Origin: Quisquiliibacterium transsilvanicum
Lineage (GTDB): Bacteria > Pseudomonadota > Gammaproteobacteria > Burkholderiales > Burkholderiaceae_E
Direction of reading: 5' to 3'
DNA: 64,000 nucleotides
Assembly (NCBI RefSeq): GCF_014202215.1
Contig: NZ_JACHGB010000003.1
Span: 186,001-250,000 of the forward strand
Shown here one piece after another: positions 20,883 to 30,802 of this stretch. The stretch's first letter is position 1; each line of letters starts with the position of its first letter. Below the pieces are notes generated by a model. That model saw only the letters and a list, made by a program, of their open reading frames with translations. It searched no databases and was not told the origin of the DNA. The translations under genes and the position numbers were made by a program.

Positions 20883-21635
20883 ATGAACTCCAGTCATCCT
20901 TCCGGCGCGCGGCGCCCCGAACCGGCGCCCGTGCGCCTTGCGCGCCGGCAGGTCCTGGCCGCGATCGGCGGGCTGTCCGTCGCCGGACTCGCCGGCTGCG
21001 CTGCCCCGGCCGCGATCGTTCGCCCGCCGGCCTCCGCGCCGCAGGTGCGGGCGGGGGATGCGTGGCGCTACCGCCAGGTCAACCGCTACAACGGCCTTGG
21101 TCTGGGCGAGACCACGATGCGGGTGCTCTCGGTGGCGCCGCAGCTGCGGGTCGCGGTCTCCGGCTGGGGCGCGCCCCCCGAAGGCGTCGAGGAGATCCAC
21201 GACGGCCCCTGGAACGTGCTCCAGGAACCCGCCTACGACATGCTCCAGCGCTTCGAGACGCCGCAGCCGCTGCTGCCTGCAGACCTGCAGGCGGGCGCCA
21301 CGGTGCGCTACTCGGGCCGCTACCGGGTGCCCGGCCTCGACGAATCCTTCGAGTGGCATGCCTGGGCCGACGCGCTGCGCTGGGAGGAGACGACGGTGCC
21401 GGCCGGCCGCTTCGAGACGCTGCGCATCCAGCGCCGGATCGCCTTCCGCCACTCGGACCTCTGGCGCGTCCGTTCCGAGCGCCACGAGACGATCTGGTAC
21501 GCGCCCGCCGTGAACCGATGGGTGCGCAGGGAGTGGACCGGCACCTATCGCCGCTACTCGCTGGAGCGCAACATCCTGCTGCGCGAGGACTGGATCGCCT
21601 CGGAGCTGGTCGACTACGCGCCGGCGCGCGGCTGA
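20883..21635 (+). CDS. Putative lipoprotein, unknown function
   Basis: 250 aa from ATG 20883, with GGAGGA upstream; an earlier ATG at 20868 lacks one. It has an N-terminal Arg-rich stretch, then a hydrophobic run ending in the lipobox LAGC (about residue 42), so it is probably exported and lipid-anchored. The RLARRQVL motif before the hydrophobic core resembles a weak twin-arginine signal. The mature part looks beta-rich (GDAWRYRQVNRYNG, SGRYRVPGL, RFETLRIQRRIAFR). I recognise no family beyond similarity to putative outer-membrane-associated lipoproteins. Confidence 0.75.
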   Translation: MNSSHPSGARRPEPAPVRLARRQVLAAIGGLSVAGLAGCAAPAAIVRPPASAPQVRAGDAWRYRQVNRYNGLGLGETTMRVLSVAPQLRVAVSGWGAPPEGVEEIHDGPWNVLQEPAYDMLQRFETPQPLLPADLQAGATVRYSGRYRVPGLDESFEWHAWADALRWEETTVPAGRFETLRIQRRIAFRHSDLWRVRSERHETIWYAPAVNRWVRREWTGTYRRYSLERNILLREDWIASELVDYAPARG

Positions 21636-21645
21636 CCGGCGCCGC

Positions 21646-22899
21646 TCATCCCGGCGAAATCGCCTCGTCCAGCCACTCCACCCAGTGTCGCACCGGCGTG
21701 CCGGTGCCCGCCTGCAAATGGGCGATGCAGCCGACGTTGGCCGACAGCAGCATCTGGGGCCGCCCCGCCTCCAGCGCCACCAGCTTGCGCGCGCGCAACT
21801 GCTGCGAGAGCTGCGGCTGCAGCACCGAGTAGGTGCCCGCCGAACCACAGCACAGATGGGACTCCGCCACCGGCTGCAGCTCGACCCCAAGGCCGGCGAG
21901 CAGTCGCTCCACCCTGCCGCGCACCTGCTGGCCATGCTGCAGCGTGCAGGGCGGATGGAAGGCCACCCGCGCGGCCGGCGCGCGCCGCAACGACACGTCG
22001 CCGCGCGCGATGGCCGCCTCGATCTCGGCCGGCAGCCATTCCGCCAGGTCATGCACCAGCGCGCTCACCCTGCGCGCCTTCTCCGCATAGGCGGGGTCGT
22101 CGCGCAGCAGGTGCGCATAGTCCTTGAGCATCACGCCGCAGCCCGAGGCATTCGACAGGATCGCCTCCACCACCGGGCCGTCCGGCGAATCGACATGCCG
22201 CCACCAGGCGTCGATGTTGCGCCGCGCATCCGCGAGCGCCCCGGCCCCATCGTCCAGGTGCTGGCGGATCGCCCCGCAGCAGCCCGAGTCGGCCCCCGCC
22301 ACGGCCTGGACTCCGATCGCATCCAGCACGCGGACCGTGGCGGCGTCGATCGAGGGCATCATCGAAGGTTGCACGCAGCCCGCCGGCACCAGCACCCTGC
22401 GCGGATGGCTGCGGCCGGGCACGGGCCCCGGGGCGCGGCGCGCGGGCACCTTGTCGCGCAGCCCCGCGGGCAGCAGGCGGCGCACCGCCTGCCCGGCACG
22501 CATCGCGGGCCCGAACAGACCGCGGCGCGTGAGCCCCTCGCGCAGCGCAGCGCGCAGCAGGCGCTCCTTCAGCGGCCTACGGACCTTCGCGTCGACCAGC
22601 CGGCGGCCGATGTCGACGAGGTGCCCGTAACGCACCCCCGACGGGCAGGTGGTCTCGCAGTTGCGGCAGGTCAGGCAGCGGTCCAGGTGAACCTGGGTGG
22701 CGGCGGTGGGTTCAACCCCCTCGACCACCCGCTTGATCAGGTAGATGCGCCCGCGCGGGCCGTCGAGCTCGTCGCCGAGCAGCTGGTAGGTGGGGCAGGT
22801 CGCGGTGCAGAAGCCGCAGTGCACGCAGCTGCGCAGGATCGATTCGGCCTCGATCCCGTCGGGCGTGCCTTTGAGCCAGTCGGCCAGGTGGGTTTCCAT
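21646..22899 (-). CDS. glcF: Glycolate oxidase iron-sulfur subunit
   Basis: 417 aa. It has two 4Fe-4S ferredoxin motifs near the N-terminus, CVHCGFCTATCP (about 25-36) and CLTCRNCETTCP (about 75-86), then two CCG domains of the heterodisulfide-reductase type (SGCCGAIRQHL, HLCCGSAGTY). It takes electrons from the GlcD/GlcE flavoproteins that oxidise glycolate to glyoxylate and hands them to the quinone pool. Last gene of the leftward glcDEF operon, 3 bases after glcE. Confidence 0.95.
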   Translation of the reverse strand: METHLADWLKGTPDGIEAESILRSCVHCGFCTATCPTYQLLGDELDGPRGRIYLIKRVVEGVEPTAATQVHLDRCLTCRNCETTCPSGVRYGHLVDIGRRLVDAKVRRPLKERLLRAALREGLTRRGLFGPAMRAGQAVRRLLPAGLRDKVPARRAPGPVPGRSHPRRVLVPAGCVQPSMMPSIDAATVRVLDAIGVQAVAGADSGCCGAIRQHLDDGAGALADARRNIDAWWRHVDSPDGPVVEAILSNASGCGVMLKDYAHLLRDDPAYAEKARRVSALVHDLAEWLPAEIEAAIARGDVSLRRAPAARVAFHPPCTLQHGQQVRGRVERLLAGLGVELQPVAESHLCCGSAGTYSVLQPQLSQQLRARKLVALEAGRPQMLLSANVGCIAHLQAGTGTPVRHWVEWLDEAISPG

Positions 22900-22902
22900 C
22901 GT

Positions 22903-23976
22903 TCAGAGGTCCGGGTACATGCGGCCGGGATTGAAGATGCCGGCGGGATCGAACTCGCGCTTGAGGCGGGCGTGCAGCCCGGCGACCGCGGGGGCGAGCG
23001 GCTGGAACACCCCCGCCGAGCGGTCGCCGCCGCGGAACAGGGTGGCGTGGCCGCCCAGGTTGCGCGCCGCCTGGCGCAGCAGCGCCGGATCATGCCCGCC
23101 GCGCAGCCAGCGCTGCCCGCCGCCCCACTCGATCAGCTGCGGCCCCGCAAAGGCCAGCGCCGGCGCGATGGACGGCAACGACAGTCGCCACAGCGGTTGG
23201 TCGCCATCGAAGAACTCCGCGGCGTGGTCGCGCAGGCTGCGCCAGTAGCCGGCAGCGACGCCGGGATCCAGCTCGACTGCGCCGTGATCGTGACGCAGCC
23301 GGAGCAGGGCCGCATCGACCGCGGCGCGCGCGCCGGACAGACGCAGCCGCAGCCCCCCGCTCTGCCAGGCGCTCGCGGAGATCGGCAGCGGGCGCCCCGC
23401 CAAGGCATTGAGCAGCCGCAGCGCGTCCTCCTGGCCGATCGTCATCGACAGCGTCGCCTCGGCGGCAGGCCTCGGCAGCACCTTCAGCGACACCTCGGCG
23501 ATCAGCCCGAGGATGCCCATCGAGCCGCACAGCAGCCGCGAGACGTCGTATCCGGCGACGTTCTTCATCACCTGCCCGCCGAAGTTCTTGAGGGTTCCGG
23601 CGCCGTCGAGCAGGGCAGCGCCGAGGACGAAGTCGCGGGCCGCACCCGCCGAGGCCCGGCGCGGCCCGGACAGTCCGGCAGCGACCACGCCGCCGATCGT
23701 CGAGCCCGGACCGAAGGCCGGCGGCTCGAAGGCCAGCATCTGCCCCTTCTCTGCGAGCGCTGCCTCCACCTCTTCCAGCGGGGTGCCCGCCCGGGCGGTG
23801 ATCACGAGCTCGGTCGGCTCGTAGCTGGTGATGCCGCGCCAGCGCCGCGTGTCGAGCACCTCGCCTTCGAGGGACTGCCCGAGGAAGTCCTTGGTGCCGC
23901 CGCCGCGCAGCCGCAGCGGACGGCGCGCAGCCGCCGCCGCGACGATGCGCTCCCTGATCTCGTTGAGTTCCTGCAT
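22903..23976 (-). CDS. glcE: Glycolate oxidase FAD-binding subunit
   Basis: 357 aa. N-terminal PCMH-type FAD-binding domain: PLRLRGGGTKDFLGQ, YEPTELVITARAGTPLEEVE and the segment GPGSTIGGVVAAGLSGPRR, with KNVAGYDVSRLLCGSMG further on, which is characteristic of GlcE. It forms a complex with GlcD and GlcF in glycolate oxidation. It sits between glcD (33-base gap) and glcF. Confidence 0.95.
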   Translation of the reverse strand: MQELNEIRERIVAAAAARRPLRLRGGGTKDFLGQSLEGEVLDTRRWRGITSYEPTELVITARAGTPLEEVEAALAEKGQMLAFEPPAFGPGSTIGGVVAAGLSGPRRASAGAARDFVLGAALLDGAGTLKNFGGQVMKNVAGYDVSRLLCGSMGILGLIAEVSLKVLPRPAAEATLSMTIGQEDALRLLNALAGRPLPISASAWQSGGLRLRLSGARAAVDAALLRLRHDHGAVELDPGVAAGYWRSLRDHAAEFFDGDQPLWRLSLPSIAPALAFAGPQLIEWGGGQRWLRGGHDPALLRQAARNLGGHATLFRGGDRSAGVFQPLAPAVAGLHARLKREFDPAGIFNPGRMYPDL

Positions 23977-24009
23977 GGCGCTCCAGCCGCTCCGTGTGGC
24001 GCGTGCCGC

Positions 24010-25521
24010 TCAGAAGCGCGGCAGCTCGGGAAAGCGCAGGCGGCCGGCGTGCACGTGCATCCTGCCGTACTCCGCGCAGCGCGCCAGCGTGGGGATGGCC
24101 TTGCCCGGGTTGAGCAGCCCGTGCGGATCGAAGGCGCGCTTGACCGCGAAGAAGGTTTCGCGCTCCTCGGGCGAGAACTGCACGCACATCGAGTCGATCT
24201 TCTCCACGCCCACCCCGTGCTCGCCGGTGATCGTGCCGCCGTACTCGACGCACAGCTCGAGGATCTCCGCGCCGAAGCGCTCGGCCCTCGCCCATTGCCC
24301 GGGATCGTTCGCGTCGAACAGGATCAGCGGGTGCAGGTTGCCGTCGCCGGCATGGAAGACGTTCATGCAGCCCAGCCCGTGGCGCTCCTCCATCTGCGCG
24401 ATCGCCGCCAGCATGCGCCCGAGGTTGCGGCGCGGAATGGTGCCGTCCATGCAGTAGTAGTCGGGCGAGATGCGCCCCGCGGCGGGGAAGGCGTTCTTGC
24501 GCCCCGACCAGAAGCGCAGCCGCTCCTCCTCCGAGGCCGAGACCCGGATCGCGGTCGCGCCGGCATCGCGCAGCACCTGCTCCATCCGCGCGATCTCCTC
24601 CTCGACCTCCTCCGGAGCGCCGTCGGACTCCGCAAGCAGGATGGCCTGCGCGTCGAGGTCGTAGCCGGCGCGCACGAAGGGCTCCACGGCGCGGGTGGTC
24701 TTGCGGTCCATCATCTCCAGCCCCGCCGGAATGATTCCCGCGGCGATGATGCCCGCCACTGCGTCGCCGGCCTTCACCACGTCGTCGAAGGAGGCCATCA
24801 CCACGCGCGCCAGCGGCGGCGTGGGCACCAGCTTCACCGATACTTCGGTGACCACCAGCAGCATCCCCTCGGAGCCGATGACCGCAGACAGAAGGTCCAG
24901 CCCCGGTGCGTCCGGCGCCTCGGCGCCCAGCTCCACCTCCTCGCCGTCGATGGTCAGGCCGCGCACCCGCAGCACGTTGTGGACGGTGAGGCCGTACTTC
25001 AGGCAATGCACGCCGCCGGAGTTCTCGGCCACGTTGCCGCCGATGGTGCAGGCGATCTGCGAGGACGGATCCGGCGCGTAGTACAGGCCGTAGGGCGCGG
25101 CGGCCTCGGAGATCGCGAGGTTGCGCACCCCGGGCTCGACGCGGGCCACGCGCGCGCCAGGATCCACCGCGAGGATGCGGTTGAGCTTCGCCAGCCCGAG
25201 CACCACGCCGCAGGCGTGCGGCATCGCGCCGCCCGACAGGCTGGTGCCGGCGCCGCGCGCCACGACGGGCACGTCGAGCTCGCGGCAGGCCCGCAGCACC
25301 GCGCGGACCTGGGCCTCGGATTCGGGCAGCGCCACGACCATCGGCAGCTGCCGGAAGGCCGACAGCCCGTCGCACTCGTAGGGCCGCACCTCCTCCTCGC
25401 GATGCATCACGCAGTGCGCGGGCAGCTCCGCGCGCAGGCGGGCGACCACCTCGGCCTGGCGTTGCGCCGGGGGAGCAGCGCTCGGGCTGGCATGGCGGAA
25501 TTCGGCGTGGGCGGTCGTCAT
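24010..25521 (-). CDS. glcD: Glycolate oxidase subunit GlcD (FAD-linked)
   Basis: 503 aa, full length. FAD-binding blocks: VPVVARGAGTSLSGGAMPHACGVV, ASEAAAPYGLYYAPDPSSQ region, CTIGGNVAENSGGVHCLKYG. The C-terminal FAD-oxidase domain has NVFHAGDGNLHP and TITGEHGVGVEKI, a signature of the GlcD/D-lactate dehydrogenase family. First gene of glcDEF; its promoter lies in the 80-base gap to the divergent EamA gene. D-lactate or 2-hydroxyglutarate are possible alternative substrates, but the glcEF context favours glycolate. Confidence 0.95.
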   Translation of the reverse strand: MTTAHAEFRHASPSAAPPAQRQAEVVARLRAELPAHCVMHREEEVRPYECDGLSAFRQLPMVVALPESEAQVRAVLRACRELDVPVVARGAGTSLSGGAMPHACGVVLGLAKLNRILAVDPGARVARVEPGVRNLAISEAAAPYGLYYAPDPSSQIACTIGGNVAENSGGVHCLKYGLTVHNVLRVRGLTIDGEEVELGAEAPDAPGLDLLSAVIGSEGMLLVVTEVSVKLVPTPPLARVVMASFDDVVKAGDAVAGIIAAGIIPAGLEMMDRKTTRAVEPFVRAGYDLDAQAILLAESDGAPEEVEEEIARMEQVLRDAGATAIRVSASEEERLRFWSGRKNAFPAAGRISPDYYCMDGTIPRRNLGRMLAAIAQMEERHGLGCMNVFHAGDGNLHPLILFDANDPGQWARAERFGAEILELCVEYGGTITGEHGVGVEKIDSMCVQFSPEERETFFAVKRAFDPHGLLNPGKAIPTLARCAEYGRMHVHAGRLRFPELPRF

Positions 25522-25601
25522 CTTGGCGGTCTCCAGCGCCGAAGGTTAACCCGGCGATATGCTCTCCGCTCGATGCTCGCACCGAGGGCCCGCACGCCAC
25601 G

Positions 25602-26577
25602 ATGGACGGATCACGCCTGAAGGGCTACCTGCTGCTGTTCGCCGGAATGTCGCTGGTGGGGGTCTACGTGGCGCTGTCCCGGCCGCTGACCGCCGCGTTC
25701 CCGGTGTTCCTGCTGGCCTGGCTGCGCTTCGGGATTGCCGCGCTGGCGCTGCTGCCGTGCACCCTGCCCTGGCTGCGCGCCGCGCCGGCCCCGCTTCGCG
25801 CACTGGCGCACGCTGCTGCCGATGTCGCTGTTCGGCAACTTCCTGTTCTCGATCTTCATGCTGCAGGGCGTGGCCATGAGCTCGGCCGCGACCGCCGGCG
25901 TCATCCTGGCGACACTGCCCGCACTGGTGGCGCTGCTGGGCGCAGCGGTGCTGCGCGAGCGCCTGGACGGCCCGCAGCGCGCCGCGGTGGGCCTCGCAGT
26001 GGCCGGGGTCGCGGTGCTCGCCGCCGCAGGGCCGGACGGCGGCAGCGCCGCCGCGGGTGCCGCCGCGGGCGCCACAGCGGCTCCGTCCTCGGGCGCCGGC
26101 TCCGTTGCCGGCGCACTGCTGGTCTTCGCCTGCGTCTGCTGCGAGGCGGTCTACGTGGTGCTCGGCCGGCGGCTGGCCGGCCGCATGACGCCGATGCGCA
26201 TTTCCGCTGCGATCAACCTGGTCGGCCTGTCGCTGATGACGCCCTTCGGCCTCGCGCAGGCGCTGCGCTTCGACTTCGGCGCGGTGGCCGCCCCGACCTG
26301 GGCGCTGCTGGCCTTCTACGCGCTGGCCGCCAGCGTGGCTTCCACCTGGCTCTGGCTGTCGGGGCTGCGGCAGGTGCCGGCCAGTCAGGCCGGCGTGTTC
26401 ACGATCGCGATGCCGCTGGCGGCGAGCCTGGTGGGCACGGCCTGGCTGGGCGAGGCCTTCGGCGGTGCGCAGGCGCTGGCGCTGGCCTTCGCCGTGGCCG
26501 GCATCGCGCTGATCGCGCGCAGCGATTCCGGAACGCCCCGGGTCGCCGAGGCGCGGCCGCCGACGGGACAATCCTGA
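25602..26577 (+). pseudogene. EamA/DMT-family transporter, frameshifted
   Basis: The first 65 or so residues (MDGSRLKGYLLLFAGMSLVG ... LPCTLPWLRA) read in one frame from 25602. From about 25805 the rest (HWRTLLPMSLFGNFLFSIFM ... ALAFAVAGIALIAR) continues in another frame to 26577. Together they make a normal ten-helix DMT transporter of about 320 aa with two EamA repeats (VPASQAGVFTIAMPLAASLVG in the second). The shift lies in about 25780-25806, in a GC-rich stretch where a one-base error is easy. Family members export or import metabolites; the substrate is unknown. Confidence 0.8.
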
Positions 26578-26689
26578 CCAGGGCGCGACGCCTTTCGCTG
26601 CGCGCCGCAGAATCCTTTCCGGGCCGCCGGCGCCGCCGCGCGCCGCAGGCCCGTCCAGCAAGCCATCCGACGCGAGCCCTCTCCCGCCC

Positions 26690-28246
26690 ATGCCCAGCAA
26701 AGCCATCGACCCCAGAACTCCCGTCCTCGTCGGCTGCGGCCAGATCACCGACACGCAGAGCGCTCCGTCCTCCGCGCGCTCGCCGTCGGCCTTCGTCGCC
26801 GAAGCCGCGCGGCTCGCGCTGGCCGACGCCAGGCCCTCCGCCGGCGCCCAGGCGCTCGCATCCCGGCTGGAATCGGTGTCGGTGATGCGCTACTTCAGCG
26901 ATTCCAGCCCGCGCTTCGTCCAGCCGCATGGCCGTTCGTCGAACCCGCCCAAGACCGTGGCCCGGCTGCTCGGCGCCGCCGCTGCCCGGGAGTTCGTCTA
27001 CACCGAGGTCGGCGGCAACATGCCCCAGTACCTGGTCAACGAGAACGCCGAGCGGATCGCGCGCGGCGAGCTCGACGCTGCGCTGATTGCAGGCGGCGAA
27101 CTGCTGCGCTCCGCGCAGCTCGCCCAGCGCCAGGGGCTGACCCTGGACTGGCGCGACGACCCCGGCGGCGAACCCATGTCGAAGGGCGACACCCGGCTCG
27201 GCTGGAGCGAAGAGGAAGCACGCCACAACCTGCGCGCCGCGATCTGGATGTACCCGCTGCTGGAGAACGCCGTCCGCGGCGACCGCGGCGCCACGCCGGA
27301 GGAGCATCTGCGGTCGATGGCGCGGCTGTTCGCGCGCTTCGCCGCAGTGGCGCGCGACAACCCGCTGGCCACCCGGCGCGAGGGCTACGACGCGCAGACG
27401 CTGGCCCGCATCGATGCGAAGAACCGCTACATCGCCTGGCCCTACCCCCGGCTGATGAATTCGAATGCCTTCGTCGACCAGTCGTCCGCGCTGATCATGA
27501 CCTCCTCGGCGCTGGCCGACGAGCTCGGCATCCCGCAGGACCGGCGCGTCTACCTGCACGGCTGCGCCGACGCGGCCGACATCTGGACGGTGACCGAGCG
27601 CGCCGAACTGCACCGCTCGCCGGCGATCCGCGGCTGCTCGAAGCTGGCGCTGTCGATGGCCGGCATCGGCCTGGCCGACGTCGCCGCCTTCGACATCTAC
27701 AGCTGCTTCCCCTCGGCGGTCGAGGTGGCCTGCCGGGAGACCGGGCTGGCCGAGGACGATCCTCGCGGCCTGACCGTGACCGGCGGCCTGCCCTACTTCG
27801 GCGGGCCGGGAAACAACTACGTGACGCACTCGATCGCACAGATGATGGACACGGTGCGCGCCCGGCCCGGCAGCTACGGCATGGTCACCGCCAACGGCAG
27901 CTACCTGACCAAGCACTCGGCCGGCATCTACTCCACCCTGCCCAACCAGGGCCGCTGGGAGCGCGAAGACCCGGACCGCCTGCAGGCGGAAATCGACGCC
28001 GGCCCCAGCGTGCGCGTGGAGACCGCGCCGCAGGGCCCGGCGGTGATCGAGACCTACACGATCACCTACACCGGCGAGACCCCGTCCGGCGGCTTCGTGT
28101 TCGGGCGCCTGCCGGACGGCGCACGCTTCGTCGCAACCGTGCCGGCCGAACCCGGGCTGCTCGCGCGGATGGTGTCGCAGGACCAGCTCGGCCGGCCCGG
28201 CACGGTGAGCGCGACGGCGAAGGGAAACGTGTTCACGCCAGCCTGA
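26690..28246 (+). CDS. SCP2-thiolase-like protein (acetyl-CoA acetyltransferase family, catalytic Cys absent)
   Basis: 518 aa. The thiolase fold is recognisable: TPVLVGCGQITD at the N-terminus, NENAERIARGELDAALIAGGELL, FDIYSCFPSAVEVAC and GLPYFGGPGNNYVTHSI. A C-terminal domain (about 425-518, TYTITYTGETPSGGFVFGRL) resembles the extra OB-like domain of mycobacterial thiolase-like proteins. The position of the nucleophilic Cys (normally in CASG) reads GGNM, and the second Cys (CxG) reads ANG. It may therefore bind CoA esters without thiolase chemistry. It lies beside fadD (convergent), suggesting a fatty-acid or CoA-related role. Confidence 0.82.
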   Translation: MPSKAIDPRTPVLVGCGQITDTQSAPSSARSPSAFVAEAARLALADARPSAGAQALASRLESVSVMRYFSDSSPRFVQPHGRSSNPPKTVARLLGAAAAREFVYTEVGGNMPQYLVNENAERIARGELDAALIAGGELLRSAQLAQRQGLTLDWRDDPGGEPMSKGDTRLGWSEEEARHNLRAAIWMYPLLENAVRGDRGATPEEHLRSMARLFARFAAVARDNPLATRREGYDAQTLARIDAKNRYIAWPYPRLMNSNAFVDQSSALIMTSSALADELGIPQDRRVYLHGCADAADIWTVTERAELHRSPAIRGCSKLALSMAGIGLADVAAFDIYSCFPSAVEVACRETGLAEDDPRGLTVTGGLPYFGGPGNNYVTHSIAQMMDTVRARPGSYGMVTANGSYLTKHSAGIYSTLPNQGRWEREDPDRLQAEIDAGPSVRVETAPQGPAVIETYTITYTGETPSGGFVFGRLPDGARFVATVPAEPGLLARMVSQDQLGRPGTVSATAKGNVFTPA

Positions 28247-28306
28247 GGATGCCGAACTGAGCACGCTGGCCGGCGCGAAAGCGGCGGCGCGGCGCGCGCC
28301 CGGCGC

Positions 28307-29983
<1,677 letters not shown>

Positions 29984-30052
29984 GCGGCCCTCCATCTGCG
30001 TGTGGCATTGACAAGTATGAACCGGGTGGCATGCCGGGCGCACGCCGGGCCG

Positions 30053-30793
30053 TCAGCGGGGGGATGCGCTGCCAGGATGGAGGAAGGCGTCCAGCGCCTC
30101 CAGGCTGTCGAACGCGTCCGGCGCCTCTTGCCCCGGCGCCTCTTGCCCTCGCGCGGTCTGTGCGGCCGGCCGAGGCAGGTCCGGCCGGCGCACCCATGCG
30201 GCCCGCAGGCCCGCGTCGCGCGCAGCGTGGACGTCCAGATGCAGGTCGTCGCCGACGTGCAGCACCTCGGCGGGCTGCGCCCCGGCACGGCGGCAGGCCT
30301 CGAGGTAGATGCGGGGGTCGGGCTTGCCGAAGCCGAGCTCGTGGGCGCTGACGCTGGCCGCGAAGTAGCTGCCGAGCCCGATCCGCCCGACGTCGGCATT
30401 GCCGTTGCTCACCGCCACCAGCCGATAGCGCCGCGCCCAGGCCGCGAGCACCGGTTCGACGTCCTCGTAGAGAGTGACGCATTGCCGGGCTTCGAGGAAC
30501 ACCTCGAAAGCCGGTCCGGCCAGCGCCTGGTCGTCGCCTGCGGCCGCCAGCGCGCGGCGCAGCGACTCGCGGCGCATGAAGCTCACGTCGTGCGCCCGCT
30601 CCGGGTGCCCGGCCAGCAGCGCTTCGCGCACCAGCCGGCGGTTGTCGGGGGTCAACCAGGCGGCGGTCGCGGGCGCGCGCTCGGCGAGCCAGGCGGACAG
30701 CGTCCGCTCCGCGTGGATCAGCGCGGGCTTCACCGGCCAGAGCGTGTCGTCGAGGTCGAGCGTGATGGCCAGCAGGGGTCGGTCGGTTCGCAT
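30053..30793 (-). CDS. HAD-superfamily hydrolase
   Basis: 246 aa. All four HAD motifs are visible: DLDDTLW (I, catalytic Asp pair), VSNGN (II), GFGKPDPRIY (III, Lys) and HVGDDLHLDV (IV). The alpha-helical cap between motifs I and II (about 20-105) is a C1-type cap. The family dephosphorylates small metabolites such as phosphoglycolate or nucleotides; it is a YjjG/YigB-like member and the substrate is unassigned. The C-terminus is low-complexity (TARGQEAPGQEAPDAF). Confidence 0.9.
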   Translation of the reverse strand: MRTDRPLLAITLDLDDTLWPVKPALIHAERTLSAWLAERAPATAAWLTPDNRRLVREALLAGHPERAHDVSFMRRESLRRALAAAGDDQALAGPAFEVFLEARQCVTLYEDVEPVLAAWARRYRLVAVSNGNADVGRIGLGSYFAASVSAHELGFGKPDPRIYLEACRRAGAQPAEVLHVGDDLHLDVHAARDAGLRAAWVRRPDLPRPAAQTARGQEAPGQEAPDAFDSLEALDAFLHPGSASPR

Positions 30794-30802
30794 CGCCCGA
30801 TT

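Noticed and set aside
21685-25620. 1311-codon plus-strand open frame across the glcDEF region
   Set aside because: It is the antisense shadow of glcF, glcE and glcD, which have full motifs on the minus strand; its product is Arg/Ala/Gly/His-rich with no domain.
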